The notes: a model not told the origin generated them from the letters alone. A DNA stretch of 32,306 nt from Nitrospira sp. (GCA_005116965.1 SWDG01000006.1:909259-941564); one strand, 5' to 3'. Positions 24,909 through 32,097 are shown, counted from the stretch's first letter. Translations and numbers: made by a program.

Positions 24909-25478
24909 ATGATTAGGCAGGCTCAGCTTGGAGACAAGGCGATCTGCTTACAGGGCCGGGTTCCGTTTCGTGGAGAGCGCCTGACCGCCGAGTTCGTCAT
25001 TCCAGCCGCTCGTCTGGCCGACAAGCCGCTCACGGCTGTTGATCTCAGGCGCGGCTCGGTCGTGGTGTCTACGCTGCCAAACATTCAAAAGCATGCCTGC
25101 CTTGCGCAGATTGTGGAGCTTGAGGAGCGTGGTCATGAGCAGTTGCCGGAATGGAGGATCGTTCACGTGTCTGCGGACCACGAGGAGCATTGGCGGGAAG
25201 TCGATCGTTTCCATCCAAATGTTCAATCCTCAGGCTACTCCCTCTGTTGTGCTGATCCGGCGAGTCGGGAGGCCTTTGTGTTGGCCTTTGGAGTTGGCGT
25301 GGAGGATCATCATCGCATCGCGCATGGGCTATTTGCCTTGCAGGATGGAGTGTTTCTAGAAGTCGAAATACCGCACGATCAGATGCGGTCGGCTGCAGTA
25401 AGAGGATTCCTGGAACGGTTGATCGGGGAGATCGGAGCGCCATCGAATCCGACGCCCCGCGTCTCTCCCCCCGAATAG
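24909..25478 (+). CDS. Thioredoxin-peroxidase-like (peroxiredoxin superfamily) protein
   Basis: A 189-aa protein whose layout resembles Tpx: 'AVDLRRGSVVVSTLPNIQKHACLAQ' aligns with the Tpx strand-loop containing the peroxidatic Cys (here Cys64), followed by 'WRIVHVSADHEEHW', 'FVLAFGVGVEDHHRIAHGLFAL' and 'VFLEVEIPHD'. The usual Thr three residues before the Cys is replaced (HAC rather than TPVC), and a Cys-Cys pair at 113-114 stands where a resolving Cys might be. It may therefore be a peroxidase with altered chemistry, or a Cys/His metal-binding relative. It is 18 nt downstream of the ZIP gene and its stop is only 3 nt from the convergent His-rich gene. Confidence 0.55.
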   Translation: MIRQAQLGDKAICLQGRVPFRGERLTAEFVIPAARLADKPLTAVDLRRGSVVVSTLPNIQKHACLAQIVELEERGHEQLPEWRIVHVSADHEEHWREVDRFHPNVQSSGYSLCCADPASREAFVLAFGVGVEDHHRIAHGLFALQDGVFLEVEIPHDQMRSAAVRGFLERLIGEIGAPSNPTPRVSPPE

Positions 25479-25481
25479 GCT

Positions 25482-25829
25482 CTAGGTGAGTTGTAGGACT
25501 CCATGGTCATCACAATGCGCGCCATGGGCAAAGTGTAGGTGGCCGGCGACCAGATAATCGACATGGTCTCCATGGGACACCGCTTGATGTCCGCAGTTCG
25601 TGCCATGGCGATGGCCAGACTCATGCCCATCGCAGCGATGGGTCGGAGTGCAGGCCGCCGGGTTTTGTGTGGTGATGCTGAGTTGATGTTCGTCAACATG
25701 ATCGCTGTGCAGATGGTGGAGGTGTCCGTCATGCAGATAATCGGTGTGACCATCATGGATCACGGCCGGATGTCCGCAGTTCGCTCCATGCTGATGGGCA
25801 TGATGCTCATGGATGGGATGGTCCTTCAT
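25482..25829 (-). CDS. Histidine-rich, probably zinc-binding protein
   Basis: A 115-aa soluble protein with 28 His (about 24%) and 5 Cys. It has two internal repeats: 'HGANCGHPAVIHDGHTDYL' then 'HDGHLHHLHSDHVDEH', and 'HGTNCGHQAVSHGDHVDYL' then 'VAGHLHFAHGAHCDDHG', joined by a 'NPAACTPTHRCDGHESGH' segment. Similar His-rich proteins occur widely in proteobacteria without known function; zinc storage or buffering is the obvious inference. Translation starts at 25829 with a good ribosome site (AAAGGAG). The same frame is open further upstream but that part is antisense to the dihydroorotase gene. It is the only minus-strand gene of the island and interrupts the plus-strand series. Confidence 0.85.
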   Translation of the reverse strand: MKDHPIHEHHAHQHGANCGHPAVIHDGHTDYLHDGHLHHLHSDHVDEHQLSITTQNPAACTPTHRCDGHESGHRHGTNCGHQAVSHGDHVDYLVAGHLHFAHGAHCDDHGVLQLT

Positions 25830-25898
25830 TGGAAGACTCCTTTCGTGAGCAGGGACGGTCCTGATTGTATGTTCAAAGTCTAGTCCTGATGGTGATGG

Positions 25899-27218
25899 AT
25901 GGTCAATAGACAGAATACAGAGGAGGAGTCCTCCATCCTTGTCCTCGCTGGGGGTTGGGTGCTCGATCCCGGACGGTGGGATGGCGAAGCCGACGTCTGG
26001 ATTCGAAATGGAGTAATCGATGCGGTGGTTTCGCCGGATGTACCTCCGCCGCACGCGGCTGAGTGTCTGGATGTGACGGGGTTGCTGGTGTTGCCGGGCC
26101 TCGTCGATCTCCATGTCCATTTGCGTGAGCCGGGCTTTGAATACAAGGAAACCATTGCGACCGGCACGGCGGCAGCCGTGGCAGGGGGATTCACCTCGGT
26201 GTGCTGCATGCCGAATACGAAGCCGGTCAATGACGAGTCGCCCGTGACGCAGTTGATCAAGATGAAGTCCGGCGAAGCCGGTCATGCCATTGTGTATCCC
26301 ATCGGGGCCATTACGAAGGGATCGGTCGGCCGTGAATTGACCGATTTCCAAGCCTTGAAGGAGGCCGGCTGTGTGGCGGTCTCAGATGACGGCCGACCTG
26401 TGATGGATGATCGACTGATGAGGCAGGCCATGCAGCAGGCCTCGGACCTTGACTTGCCCGTGATCGACCATTGTGAAGATCTTATCCTGGCCGGTTGTGG
26501 ATGTATGAACGAAGGTCCGGTGTCTCGTGTGTTGGGGGTACGGGGCATTCCCAAAGGCGCGGAGTTTCGGATGATCGCTCGGGACATCAGATTGGCCGAA
26601 GCCACAGGTGCGCACCTGCATGTGGCCCATCTCAGCACGGCGGCTGGGGTGGACATGGTGCGTCAGGCGAAAGCCAAGGGATTGTCGGTGACGGCTGAGG
26701 TGTGTCCGCATCATTTTACGCTGACGGATGAAGCGGTTCGTGAACAAGGCGTCAATGCCAAGATGAATCCTCCTTTGCGGAGCGAGCAGGATCGTGCTGC
26801 GTTACTCAAGGGTCTTGCAGACGGGACTATCGATGCTATTGCCACCGACCATGCTCCGCATGCCGAGTATGAAAAACAATGGGGGATGGATCGCGCTCCC
26901 TTCGGGATTGTCGGGCTGGAGACGGCGTTGGCACTGACGCTTCGGCTTGTCGAGACGGGTGTCTTGTCTCTGGAGCAAGCCGTGCGGTGCTTGACCAGCA
27001 AGCCGGCTGGGTTGTTGGGACTGCCGGGCGGTACATTGATGCCCGGTGTGTCGGCTGATATCGCCGTGGTGGATCGTGCCTGTGAATGGGTGGTTGATCC
27101 CGAACAGTTCTACTCGAAAGGACGGAATACGCCGTTTGGCGGGTGGCGGCTGCATGGCCGTGTGATGATGACGTTTGTCGGGGGGCAGATTCGGTATCGA
27201 TGGCCTGATGCCGCGTGA
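25899..27218 (+). CDS. pyrC: Dihydroorotase, class I
   Basis: Amidohydrolase of pyrimidine synthesis that interconverts carbamoyl-aspartate and dihydroorotate. The 439-aa protein has the metal ligands of the Aquifex/Bacillus type: His72 and His74 in 'LHVHLREPG', Asp163/164 in 'AVSDDGRP', His191 in 'IDHCED', His244 in 'HVAHLSTA' and the catalytic Asp317 in 'ATDHAPH'; 'NAKMNPPLR' is also present. An in-frame stop at 25893 fixes the ATG at 25899 as the first possible start, though no good ribosome site is seen. No pyrB or other pyrimidine gene is adjacent. In P. aeruginosa a second dihydroorotase belongs to the Zur regulon, so a low-zinc paralogue is likely here. Confidence 0.92.
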   Translation: MVNRQNTEEESSILVLAGGWVLDPGRWDGEADVWIRNGVIDAVVSPDVPPPHAAECLDVTGLLVLPGLVDLHVHLREPGFEYKETIATGTAAAVAGGFTSVCCMPNTKPVNDESPVTQLIKMKSGEAGHAIVYPIGAITKGSVGRELTDFQALKEAGCVAVSDDGRPVMDDRLMRQAMQQASDLDLPVIDHCEDLILAGCGCMNEGPVSRVLGVRGIPKGAEFRMIARDIRLAEATGAHLHVAHLSTAAGVDMVRQAKAKGLSVTAEVCPHHFTLTDEAVREQGVNAKMNPPLRSEQDRAALLKGLADGTIDAIATDHAPHAEYEKQWGMDRAPFGIVGLETALALTLRLVETGVLSLEQAVRCLTSKPAGLLGLPGGTLMPGVSADIAVVDRACEWVVDPEQFYSKGRNTPFGGWRLHGRVMMTFVGGQIRYRWPDAA

Positions 27219-27221
27219 GCC

Positions 27222-27827
27222 ATGGCCATGCAAACGGTCGCATTTATCCATCAGAAGGGCGGCACTGGGAAAACAACACTGGCGATCGCGACTGCGATGG
27301 CGTTGGCGAGCCAGGGTGCTCGCGTGCTGTTGTTGGATGCGGATGTGCAAGGCACAGCTAGTGAATGGGCGAGCCACTGGGGAGAACGGTTCCGTGTCGT
27401 GGCCCGTTCTCAAATTCAGCCGATCGTGCATGACCAGGTTGCCAGATTTGCGCCGATGTTCGAGTGGATGGTCGTCGATGGGCCACCGACCCTGTCTGAC
27501 ATGACGACAAGCATTCTGCGCGGTGCTGACCGAGTGTTCGTGCCTGTCCGTCCGTCCTTTCCGGACATCTGGGCATTGGAGGGGTTGGCAGCGTTATGCA
27601 CGACTCTCAGGACGACCGGAGCGAATCCGGCCATGCGGGTGTTGTGGAATCAAGTAGTTGAGTGGCCGACATCGGCCATGCGGGCTGCCGTGGAGAGCAA
27701 GGGATTTACGATTTCTCCGGCGGTCATCCGGTGGGAAGCGGTTTGGTCGAATGTGATGGAAGGTCGGTCGCTTCCGACTAGTGCGGTTGACTGTCTCATG
27801 CAGCTGATGAAGGAGCCATGTGAATGA
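27222..27827 (+). CDS. ParA/MinD-like ATPase
   Basis: A 201-aa P-loop ATPase of the ParA/ParF type, which usually positions DNA or protein cargo. It has the deviant Walker A 'HQKGGTGKTTLAIATA' with the signature lysine, Walker A' 'VLLLDADVQGTASEW', and Walker B 'WMVVDGPPTLSD'. No ParB-like partner or parS-like repeat is nearby. It starts 3 nt after pyrC and is ATGA-coupled to hemB, so it is expressed with zinc-sparing enzymes. Its cargo is unknown; a role in locating one of the island proteins is speculation. Confidence 0.85.
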   Translation: MAMQTVAFIHQKGGTGKTTLAIATAMALASQGARVLLLDADVQGTASEWASHWGERFRVVARSQIQPIVHDQVARFAPMFEWMVVDGPPTLSDMTTSILRGADRVFVPVRPSFPDIWALEGLAALCTTLRTTGANPAMRVLWNQVVEWPTSAMRAAVESKGFTISPAVIRWEAVWSNVMEGRSLPTSAVDCLMQLMKEPCE

Positions 27828-28849
27828 GCCTCCATCCGATTCTGGCGTCACGACATGAATCGTCCCCACTCCATCACACACGTGCGTCGTTTCGGGCGAG
27901 ACGATCGTCCGGTAGGCTCGCTCCACCGCATCTGATATGGCCTCTGTTTGTGCAAGAGGGAGTCGATCAGATGACGCCGATCGCCTCCATGCCGGGCTGC
28001 GCACGGGTCTCGGTCGACCGGGTGATCGAGCAGGTTGCGGAAGCTGCTTGCGCCGGCCTTGCTGGAATTGCGCTGTTTCCGGTCGTACCGGAACACCTCA
28101 AGGACCCACGAGGACAAGAGAGTTGCAATCGGGATGGGCTGATGTCGAGGGCCATTCGCGCCATAAAAGCCGCTGCGCCGGATCTGTTAATCCTCAGCGA
28201 CGTGGCGCTCGATCCCTATTCATCGGATGGGCATGACGGCGTAGTGATCAACGGCGAGATCAACAACGATACGACGCTTCCGTTGTTGGCAGAGATGGCC
28301 GTCGTCCAAGCACAAGCTGGCGCCGATCTGGTGGCTCCCTCAGACATGATGGATGGGCGGGTTGATGTGATCCGTCGTGCGTTGAATGGGGCCGGTTATC
28401 CACACGTCGGCATCTGCAGCTATGCCGTGAAGTATGCCTCGGCATTTTATGGACCGTTTCGCGAAGCCTTGGAGAGCGCGCCGCGGATCGGTGATAAACG
28501 GACCTATCAGATGGACCCAGGAAATCATCGAGAAGCTCTGCGGGAAATCAGGCTCGATGAAGCAGAGGGTGCTGATTGGCTGATGGTGAAGCCCGGTTTG
28601 CCGTACTTGGATATCGTACGTCTGGTGCGGGCTCATTCGGCGCTTCCCGTTGCGGTATACCACGTGAGTGGGGAATACGCCATGCTCAAAGCGGCAGCGG
28701 TCGCCGGTGCATTCAGATACGAAGAGGCCTTACTGGAATCGCTCACCTCCATGCGACGAGCCGGCGCCGATCTGATTGTCACATACGGCGCACTCGATGC
28801 TGCGAGGTTGCTGGCTTCTGCTCCACCTATCGTCGAACCGATGAGGTAG
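27824..28849 (+). CDS. hemB: Zinc-independent delta-aminolevulinic acid dehydratase
   Basis: Porphobilinogen synthase (341 aa), the second common step of tetrapyrrole synthesis. Schiff-base lysines are in 'SYAVKYASAFYGPF' (Lys203) and 'MVKPGLPYLD' (Lys256). The active-site zinc cysteines of E. coli-type HemB (CxC...C) are replaced: the segment reads 'DVALDPYSSDGHDG', with Ala128, Asp130 and Asp138. This is the Pseudomonas-type pattern that needs Mg rather than Zn at the active site. 'APSDMMDGRV' is also of the non-zinc type. In a low-zinc operon this enzyme would keep haem, sirohaem and cobalamin synthesis running. ATGA overlap with the ParA-like gene. Confidence 0.93.
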   Translation: MSLHPILASRHESSPLHHTRASFRARRSSGRLAPPHLIWPLFVQEGVDQMTPIASMPGCARVSVDRVIEQVAEAACAGLAGIALFPVVPEHLKDPRGQESCNRDGLMSRAIRAIKAAAPDLLILSDVALDPYSSDGHDGVVINGEINNDTTLPLLAEMAVVQAQAGADLVAPSDMMDGRVDVIRRALNGAGYPHVGICSYAVKYASAFYGPFREALESAPRIGDKRTYQMDPGNHREALREIRLDEAEGADWLMVKPGLPYLDIVRLVRAHSALPVAVYHVSGEYAMLKAAAVAGAFRYEEALLESLTSMRRAGADLIVTYGALDAARLLASAPPIVEPMR

Positions 28850-28856
28850 CCTTGTC

Positions 28857-29708
28857 ATGAAGGACGCTCAGGAGGACACTCTGCCGTTTTTCGAACCAGA
28901 GGTCGTCCTGTACCACGCGGATTGTCCCGATGGGTTTGGCGCGGCCTGGGCGGTCTGGAATCGTTGCCCGACGGCTCGGTTTGTGATGGCCCGGCATGGT
29001 CAGCCTCCGCCCGATGGTCTGGCCGGAAAGCGTCTAGTGATTCTCGATTTCAGCTATGCTCGTCCGACGATCGAACAGTTGGCGAGCTCGGCGTCGGCAT
29101 TGGTGATTCTCGATCATCACGTCTCGGCGCAACAGGCGCTCGGTGATCTGCCGTACACGCACTATGAACAGGATAAGTCCGGTGCCGTGCTCGCATGGGA
29201 ATGGGCGCATCGGACATCTGCTCCTTGGCTCTTGCAGTATGTGCAGGATAAAGATCTGCATCACTGGCAATTGCCAGAGAGTCGGGCCATCAATGCGGCG
29301 ATCGAATCCTACTCGTTTGACTTTGATGTGTGGAGCGGGTTGCAGCAGGACTATTTGGTCACGGAAGGACGGGCGATTCTCCGAGCACAGGAGCAGTTTA
29401 TCGACAAACTGCTACGGACTGCTGTGATGGTGCGCTTCGAAGGCGAGATTGTCCCTGCCGTCCACAGTTCAATTCTCCGCAGCGAATTGGGCGAACGTTT
29501 GGCTCTGGATTATCCTTTTTGTCTCGTGTGGTACGAGCGTGAGGGGCGGCGGTATGTCAGTCTCCGCTCGCGAGATGGCGGCGCCGATGTTTCGCGGATC
29601 GCGCAGGCCCATGGGGGCGGTGGGCATCGACATGCGGCGAGTTTTTCCATGCCGATTGTTGAGAGGCAACCCATGCCATTCACCATAGTCGCCTGGCGTA
29701 TGGAGTAG
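28857..29708 (+). CDS. DHH-family phosphoesterase
   Basis: A 283-aa DHH/DHHA1 hydrolase. The N-terminal domain has 'VVLYHADCPDGFGAAWA' (first metal Asp), 'LVILDFSYARP' (second) and the family motif 'ALVILDHHVSA'. The C-terminal DHHA1 domain ends with 'AHGGGGHRHAASFSMP', the substrate-binding GGGH motif. Relatives are Mn-dependent and cleave short oligonucleotides, cyclic dinucleotides or other phosphoesters; the substrate here is not evident. It lies 7 nt after hemB and 9 nt before the M23 peptidase, in one apparent transcript. Confidence 0.85.
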   Translation: MKDAQEDTLPFFEPEVVLYHADCPDGFGAAWAVWNRCPTARFVMARHGQPPPDGLAGKRLVILDFSYARPTIEQLASSASALVILDHHVSAQQALGDLPYTHYEQDKSGAVLAWEWAHRTSAPWLLQYVQDKDLHHWQLPESRAINAAIESYSFDFDVWSGLQQDYLVTEGRAILRAQEQFIDKLLRTAVMVRFEGEIVPAVHSSILRSELGERLALDYPFCLVWYEREGRRYVSLRSRDGGADVSRIAQAHGGGGHRHAASFSMPIVERQPMPFTIVAWRME

Positions 29709-29717
29709 GGATCGGGC

Positions 29718-30689
29718 ATGTCTACAATCAGCGTGACAGGTACGAGTCGATGGAGAATCCGATTTCGAGCGGTTGTGCGCGTTTGGGGTGTCGGAGGGGT
29801 GTGCCTCTGCCTGGTCGGCGGGAGCGCGGGCCTGTCACCTGCCTCGGACAGGGCTGGCGAACAGCTGAGTGGAACACAAGGTCAGATTCTGGTCGTGAAG
29901 GTCGTGGAGGCCGACCTGAGGGCAGACGTCAGCGGAACGTTCTTGGGTCGTGCCGTTCCCTTCTTCCCTGATCCGCGCCCCGAGGAACCAGTCGGGTATA
30001 TGGGCCTGATCGGCCTTGATCTGCAGGAGAAGCCGGGAATGCATGTACTCCTGGTTGATGTGAATTCGCAGGGTCATACACGCCGTGTGCCGTTCCGGGT
30101 GCATGTGGACAAGGGCACGTTCCCTATTCAGCACCTCACGCTTCCGCGCGAGAAAGTGGACTTGGATGAGGCGAGCCTGTCTCGATGGAAGGCCGAGCAA
30201 CAGCAGATCAGAGAGGCGCTCGAAACAGATTCTTTGCGAAGGCTTTGGGGGAGCAGGTTTCTAGAGCCGGTGCAGGGGGTTCGCACCGGGGTGTTCGGCA
30301 GCGTGCGGGTGATGAACGGTCAACCGAGAAATCCTCATAATGGGATCGATATTGCGGCGCCACTCGGCACGGAGGTGCATGCGAGCAGCGAGGCAGTCGT
30401 TCGTCTGACGGTCGACCATCTGTTCTCCGGTAAAGGAGTCTATCTCGACCATGGGTTGGGGTTGTACACCATGTATTTTCATTTATCGGAGGTGCTAGTC
30501 GAGGAGGGCGAGACTGTGAGGGCCGGTCAGACTGTCGGGAAGGTCGGCGCAACAGGGCGGGCGAGCGGGCCACATCTTCATTGGGGCGCAAAGCTCAACG
30601 GGGCGCGTATCAATCCCGAGGCGCTGCTTGCGCTGACCGCTCCGTATCGATCACATGAGGAGCTGAACGAGCGGAGTCGAAAGCCATAA
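29718..30689 (+). CDS. M23-family peptidoglycan endopeptidase
   Basis: An exported 323-aa LytM/M23 metalloendopeptidase that should cut peptide cross-links in the wall. A membrane/signal segment (about residues 19-40) precedes a beta-rich domain, and the M23 domain follows from about 185. Zinc ligands are His207 and Asp211 in 'NPHNGIDIAAPLG' and His288 in 'GPHLHWG', with catalytic His286. The active site looks complete, so it still needs zinc. In Vibrio cholerae the M23 endopeptidase ShyB is Zur-controlled and works at low zinc; this gene, at the end of the hemB transcript, may be an analogue. Confidence 0.9.
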   Translation: MSTISVTGTSRWRIRFRAVVRVWGVGGVCLCLVGGSAGLSPASDRAGEQLSGTQGQILVVKVVEADLRADVSGTFLGRAVPFFPDPRPEEPVGYMGLIGLDLQEKPGMHVLLVDVNSQGHTRRVPFRVHVDKGTFPIQHLTLPREKVDLDEASLSRWKAEQQQIREALETDSLRRLWGSRFLEPVQGVRTGVFGSVRVMNGQPRNPHNGIDIAAPLGTEVHASSEAVVRLTVDHLFSGKGVYLDHGLGLYTMYFHLSEVLVEEGETVRAGQTVGKVGATGRASGPHLHWGAKLNGARINPEALLALTAPYRSHEELNERSRKP

Positions 30690-30700
30690 GTAGAAGGCGA

Positions 30701-30722
30701 GGCTTGCAACTGTCTGCAAGCC
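30701..30722 (+). other. Perfect inverted repeat at the -35 region of the next promoter
   Basis: Arms GGCTTGCA (30701-30708) and TGCAAGCC (30715-30722) with a 6-nt loop, 11 nt after the M23 stop. No T-run follows, so a terminator role is doubtful. The inner TTGCAACTGTCTGCAA resembles the operator half-sites nearby, so it may be an extra repressor site. Confidence 0.5.
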
Positions 30723-30732
30723 AGGGTATTAT
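30704..30732 (+). promoter_or_regulatory. Candidate promoter of the PF02552-like operon
   Basis: -35 TTGCAA (30704-30709) and -10 TATTAT (30727-30732) with a 17-nt spacer. The predicted start is near 30739, between overlapping palindromes. Confidence 0.45.
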
Positions 30733-30762
30733 GCAAATCATAATTGCAAATCATTTGCGACT
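30728..30762 (+). promoter_or_regulatory. Candidate Zur operator region, PF02552-like gene
   Basis: The core GCAAATCATTTGC (30746-30758) is a perfect 13-bp palindrome centred on C30752, and matches the zur-promoter site (TGCAAmTCAyTTGCrACT). Upstream, ATTATG-N5-CATAAT (30728-30744) is another palindrome, and GCAAATCAT occurs twice in direct orientation, 13 nt apart (30733 and 30746). This could seat two repressor dimers. Confidence 0.6.
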
Positions 30763-30785
30763 AGAGGACTGGAGAATGCAATCTC

Positions 30786-31400
30786 ATGAGATACGAAGTT
30801 CGTCCTGGTCCTGAGCACTTTTTGCCGCCGGCAGCGGCCAGCATGGGCATTCGATTGCCGAGTCCAGGCGAAGCGATCGTGCATGGGTATATCGTGCCCG
30901 AAGAGCAGGCGATGGAGGAGGCGGCCCGACGACTTATGAGCGCCAAGGTGCCGACAATCTTTCCGGGGCCGCTGGTGTTATGGGCTTGGACGCCCACGGC
31001 TCAGAAAAAGGCCAAAGCGATTCGCCATCTCTTCAATGTATTGAAAGAGAACGTGGGGCCGAATCAGAAACCGATGTTGATTCCGATGCCGGACTACCGG
31101 CCGAAGTATCCGAAGATCAATCCCGAGGTTGAGATCAATCCGAACCATCCGAACTTAACGATCTGGCACAACCGGATCGATACATGTCTCTTCATCGGCG
31201 TCCATTGTCATCAAGCCAATCTGACGCTGAAAATCGTGCGTGGCGGGACGAATTGTTACACGATGGCGATGTGTGCACAGGCCGGGCATGAGGATGCGAT
31301 GCTGTCCTTCCGCGATATTACGCCGGATCACATCATGCGCTTGGCGGATAAGCTTCGTGAATTGAAGGGGACCGTGTCAGGTCCGTCGATCAATCAATAG
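30786..31400 (+). CDS. PF02552-like (CODH/ACS epsilon-type) family protein
   Basis: A 204-aa protein resembling the family named 'CO dehydrogenase beta / acetyl-CoA synthase epsilon subunit'. That fold is a DHS-like nucleotide-binding domain. Visible parts: 'AARRLMSAKVPTIFPGPLVLW' (like the 'PLLVVGP' segment of CdhB), 'IDTCLFIGVHCHQANLTLKI', and a Cys/His-rich 'GGTNCYTMAMCAQAGHEDA'. No catalytic CODH subunit is in the window, so it is not evidence for CO metabolism. Similar proteins are annotated in Nitrospira and may serve 2-oxoacid:ferredoxin oxidoreductases (recollection, unverified). A ribosome site GGAGA at 30771 precedes the ATG. Its promoter has a zur-like operator. Confidence 0.6.
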   Translation: MRYEVRPGPEHFLPPAAASMGIRLPSPGEAIVHGYIVPEEQAMEEAARRLMSAKVPTIFPGPLVLWAWTPTAQKKAKAIRHLFNVLKENVGPNQKPMLIPMPDYRPKYPKINPEVEINPNHPNLTIWHNRIDTCLFIGVHCHQANLTLKIVRGGTNCYTMAMCAQAGHEDAMLSFRDITPDHIMRLADKLRELKGTVSGPSINQ

Positions 31401-31408
31401 GAGTCGAG

Positions 31409-31627
31409 ATGTCTGAGCGTTCGACACCACCATCCGGCTTTATGGCGTTCCTTCCCAAGGAGTACCAAGGAGAGTTTTCGCGAGATTGGATCATGGGGCT
31501 ATCGCCGTTCTATGACCAGACCTGTGCTCAGTGTTTCACGGTTCAACAGGGGAAGTGGGTCGGCTTAGGATCACAAGAATTCGACGAGAGTGCGCTGAAG
31601 TGTGAGGCGCGCTATGGATTGGTGTAG
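31409..31627 (+). CDS. Small cysteine-containing protein of unknown function
   Basis: A 72-aa protein with no recognised family. Sequence features: 'FMAFLPKEYQGEFSRDWIM', then 'DQTCAQCFTVQQGKWVGLG' with a CxxC-spaced pair and a third Cys in 'ALKCEARYG'. It could bind a metal or be a small redox subunit. AGGAG precedes the ATG and it begins 8 nt after the PF02552-like gene, so the two proteins are likely partners. The three Cys alone are too few to define a zinc ribbon. Confidence 0.65.
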   Translation: MSERSTPPSGFMAFLPKEYQGEFSRDWIMGLSPFYDQTCAQCFTVQQGKWVGLGSQEFDESALKCEARYGLV

Positions 31628-31643
31628 GAAAGTGGTGAGACCG

Positions 31644-31952
31644 ATGAAGGGCCAATTGACTCGAGTGATGTTCATCGCCGCCGTCACGATGCTGTATGTG
31701 TTAGTGGCCCTGCCCCTGCCCTATCTCCTCATCGACCACTACTCCGCGATACAAGCAGGCGATACGAGTCACTCCGATGTCGACATCCATGCGTGGTTGG
31801 AGTGGGCCGCCAGTTCCGGGCTGTCTGGGACGGTGCCTGTCCTGCCGTTTGTGTTGGTCCCGTCACGTTTAGTAGCAATTTCATCGCCGCAAATCTTCTC
31901 GGTTGTGCTGGATTCCGCCCTGCAGTCTCGTGGTCCACCTGCTCTCGGTTGA
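31644..31952 (+). CDS. Tiny membrane protein, copy 2 of a pair
   Basis: A 102-aa protein with a hydrophobic N-terminal segment ('MFIAAVTMLYVLVALPLPYLL'), a polar stretch with His/Asp (GDTSHSDVDIH), the motif 'AWLEWAASSGLSGTVP', a second hydrophobic segment ('LPFVLVPSRLVAI') and the end 'LQSRGPPALG'. It matches the protein at 17722-18024 in order and motifs (AWL(D/E)xAAS.GL, S.RGPP), so they are paralogues at the two ends of the zinc island. The frame also opens at 31602, overlapping the previous gene, but ATG 31644 gives the better N-terminus. The 145 nt that follow hold no gene that I can see. Confidence 0.65.
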   Translation: MKGQLTRVMFIAAVTMLYVLVALPLPYLLIDHYSAIQAGDTSHSDVDIHAWLEWAASSGLSGTVPVLPFVLVPSRLVAISSPQIFSVVLDSALQSRGPPALG

Positions 31953-32097
31953 TCTCATCGCATCGTGCTGATTCCGTAGGCACGCGGACGCTTCGGTGTC
32001 TGGTGTCATCACGTCGTACACGTCACGATCAGGCGAAGAGTTTGAGCGCTACCGACAGAGGGGGTCTGAGTCAAGTGAACGAACAAAGGAGCCATGT

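Noticed and set aside
25830-26351. Long upstream extension of the minus-strand His-rich reading frame
   Set aside because: It is antisense to pyrC, has none of the His-rich character, and a good ribosome site marks the start at 25829.
26802-27431. 209-codon minus-strand open frame over pyrC/parA-like genes
   Set aside because: Shadow of two well-supported plus-strand genes.
30786-31400. Evidence for CO oxidation or the Wood-Ljungdahl pathway
   Set aside because: Only a PF02552-like subunit is present; no CODH or acetyl-CoA synthase catalytic gene is in the window.
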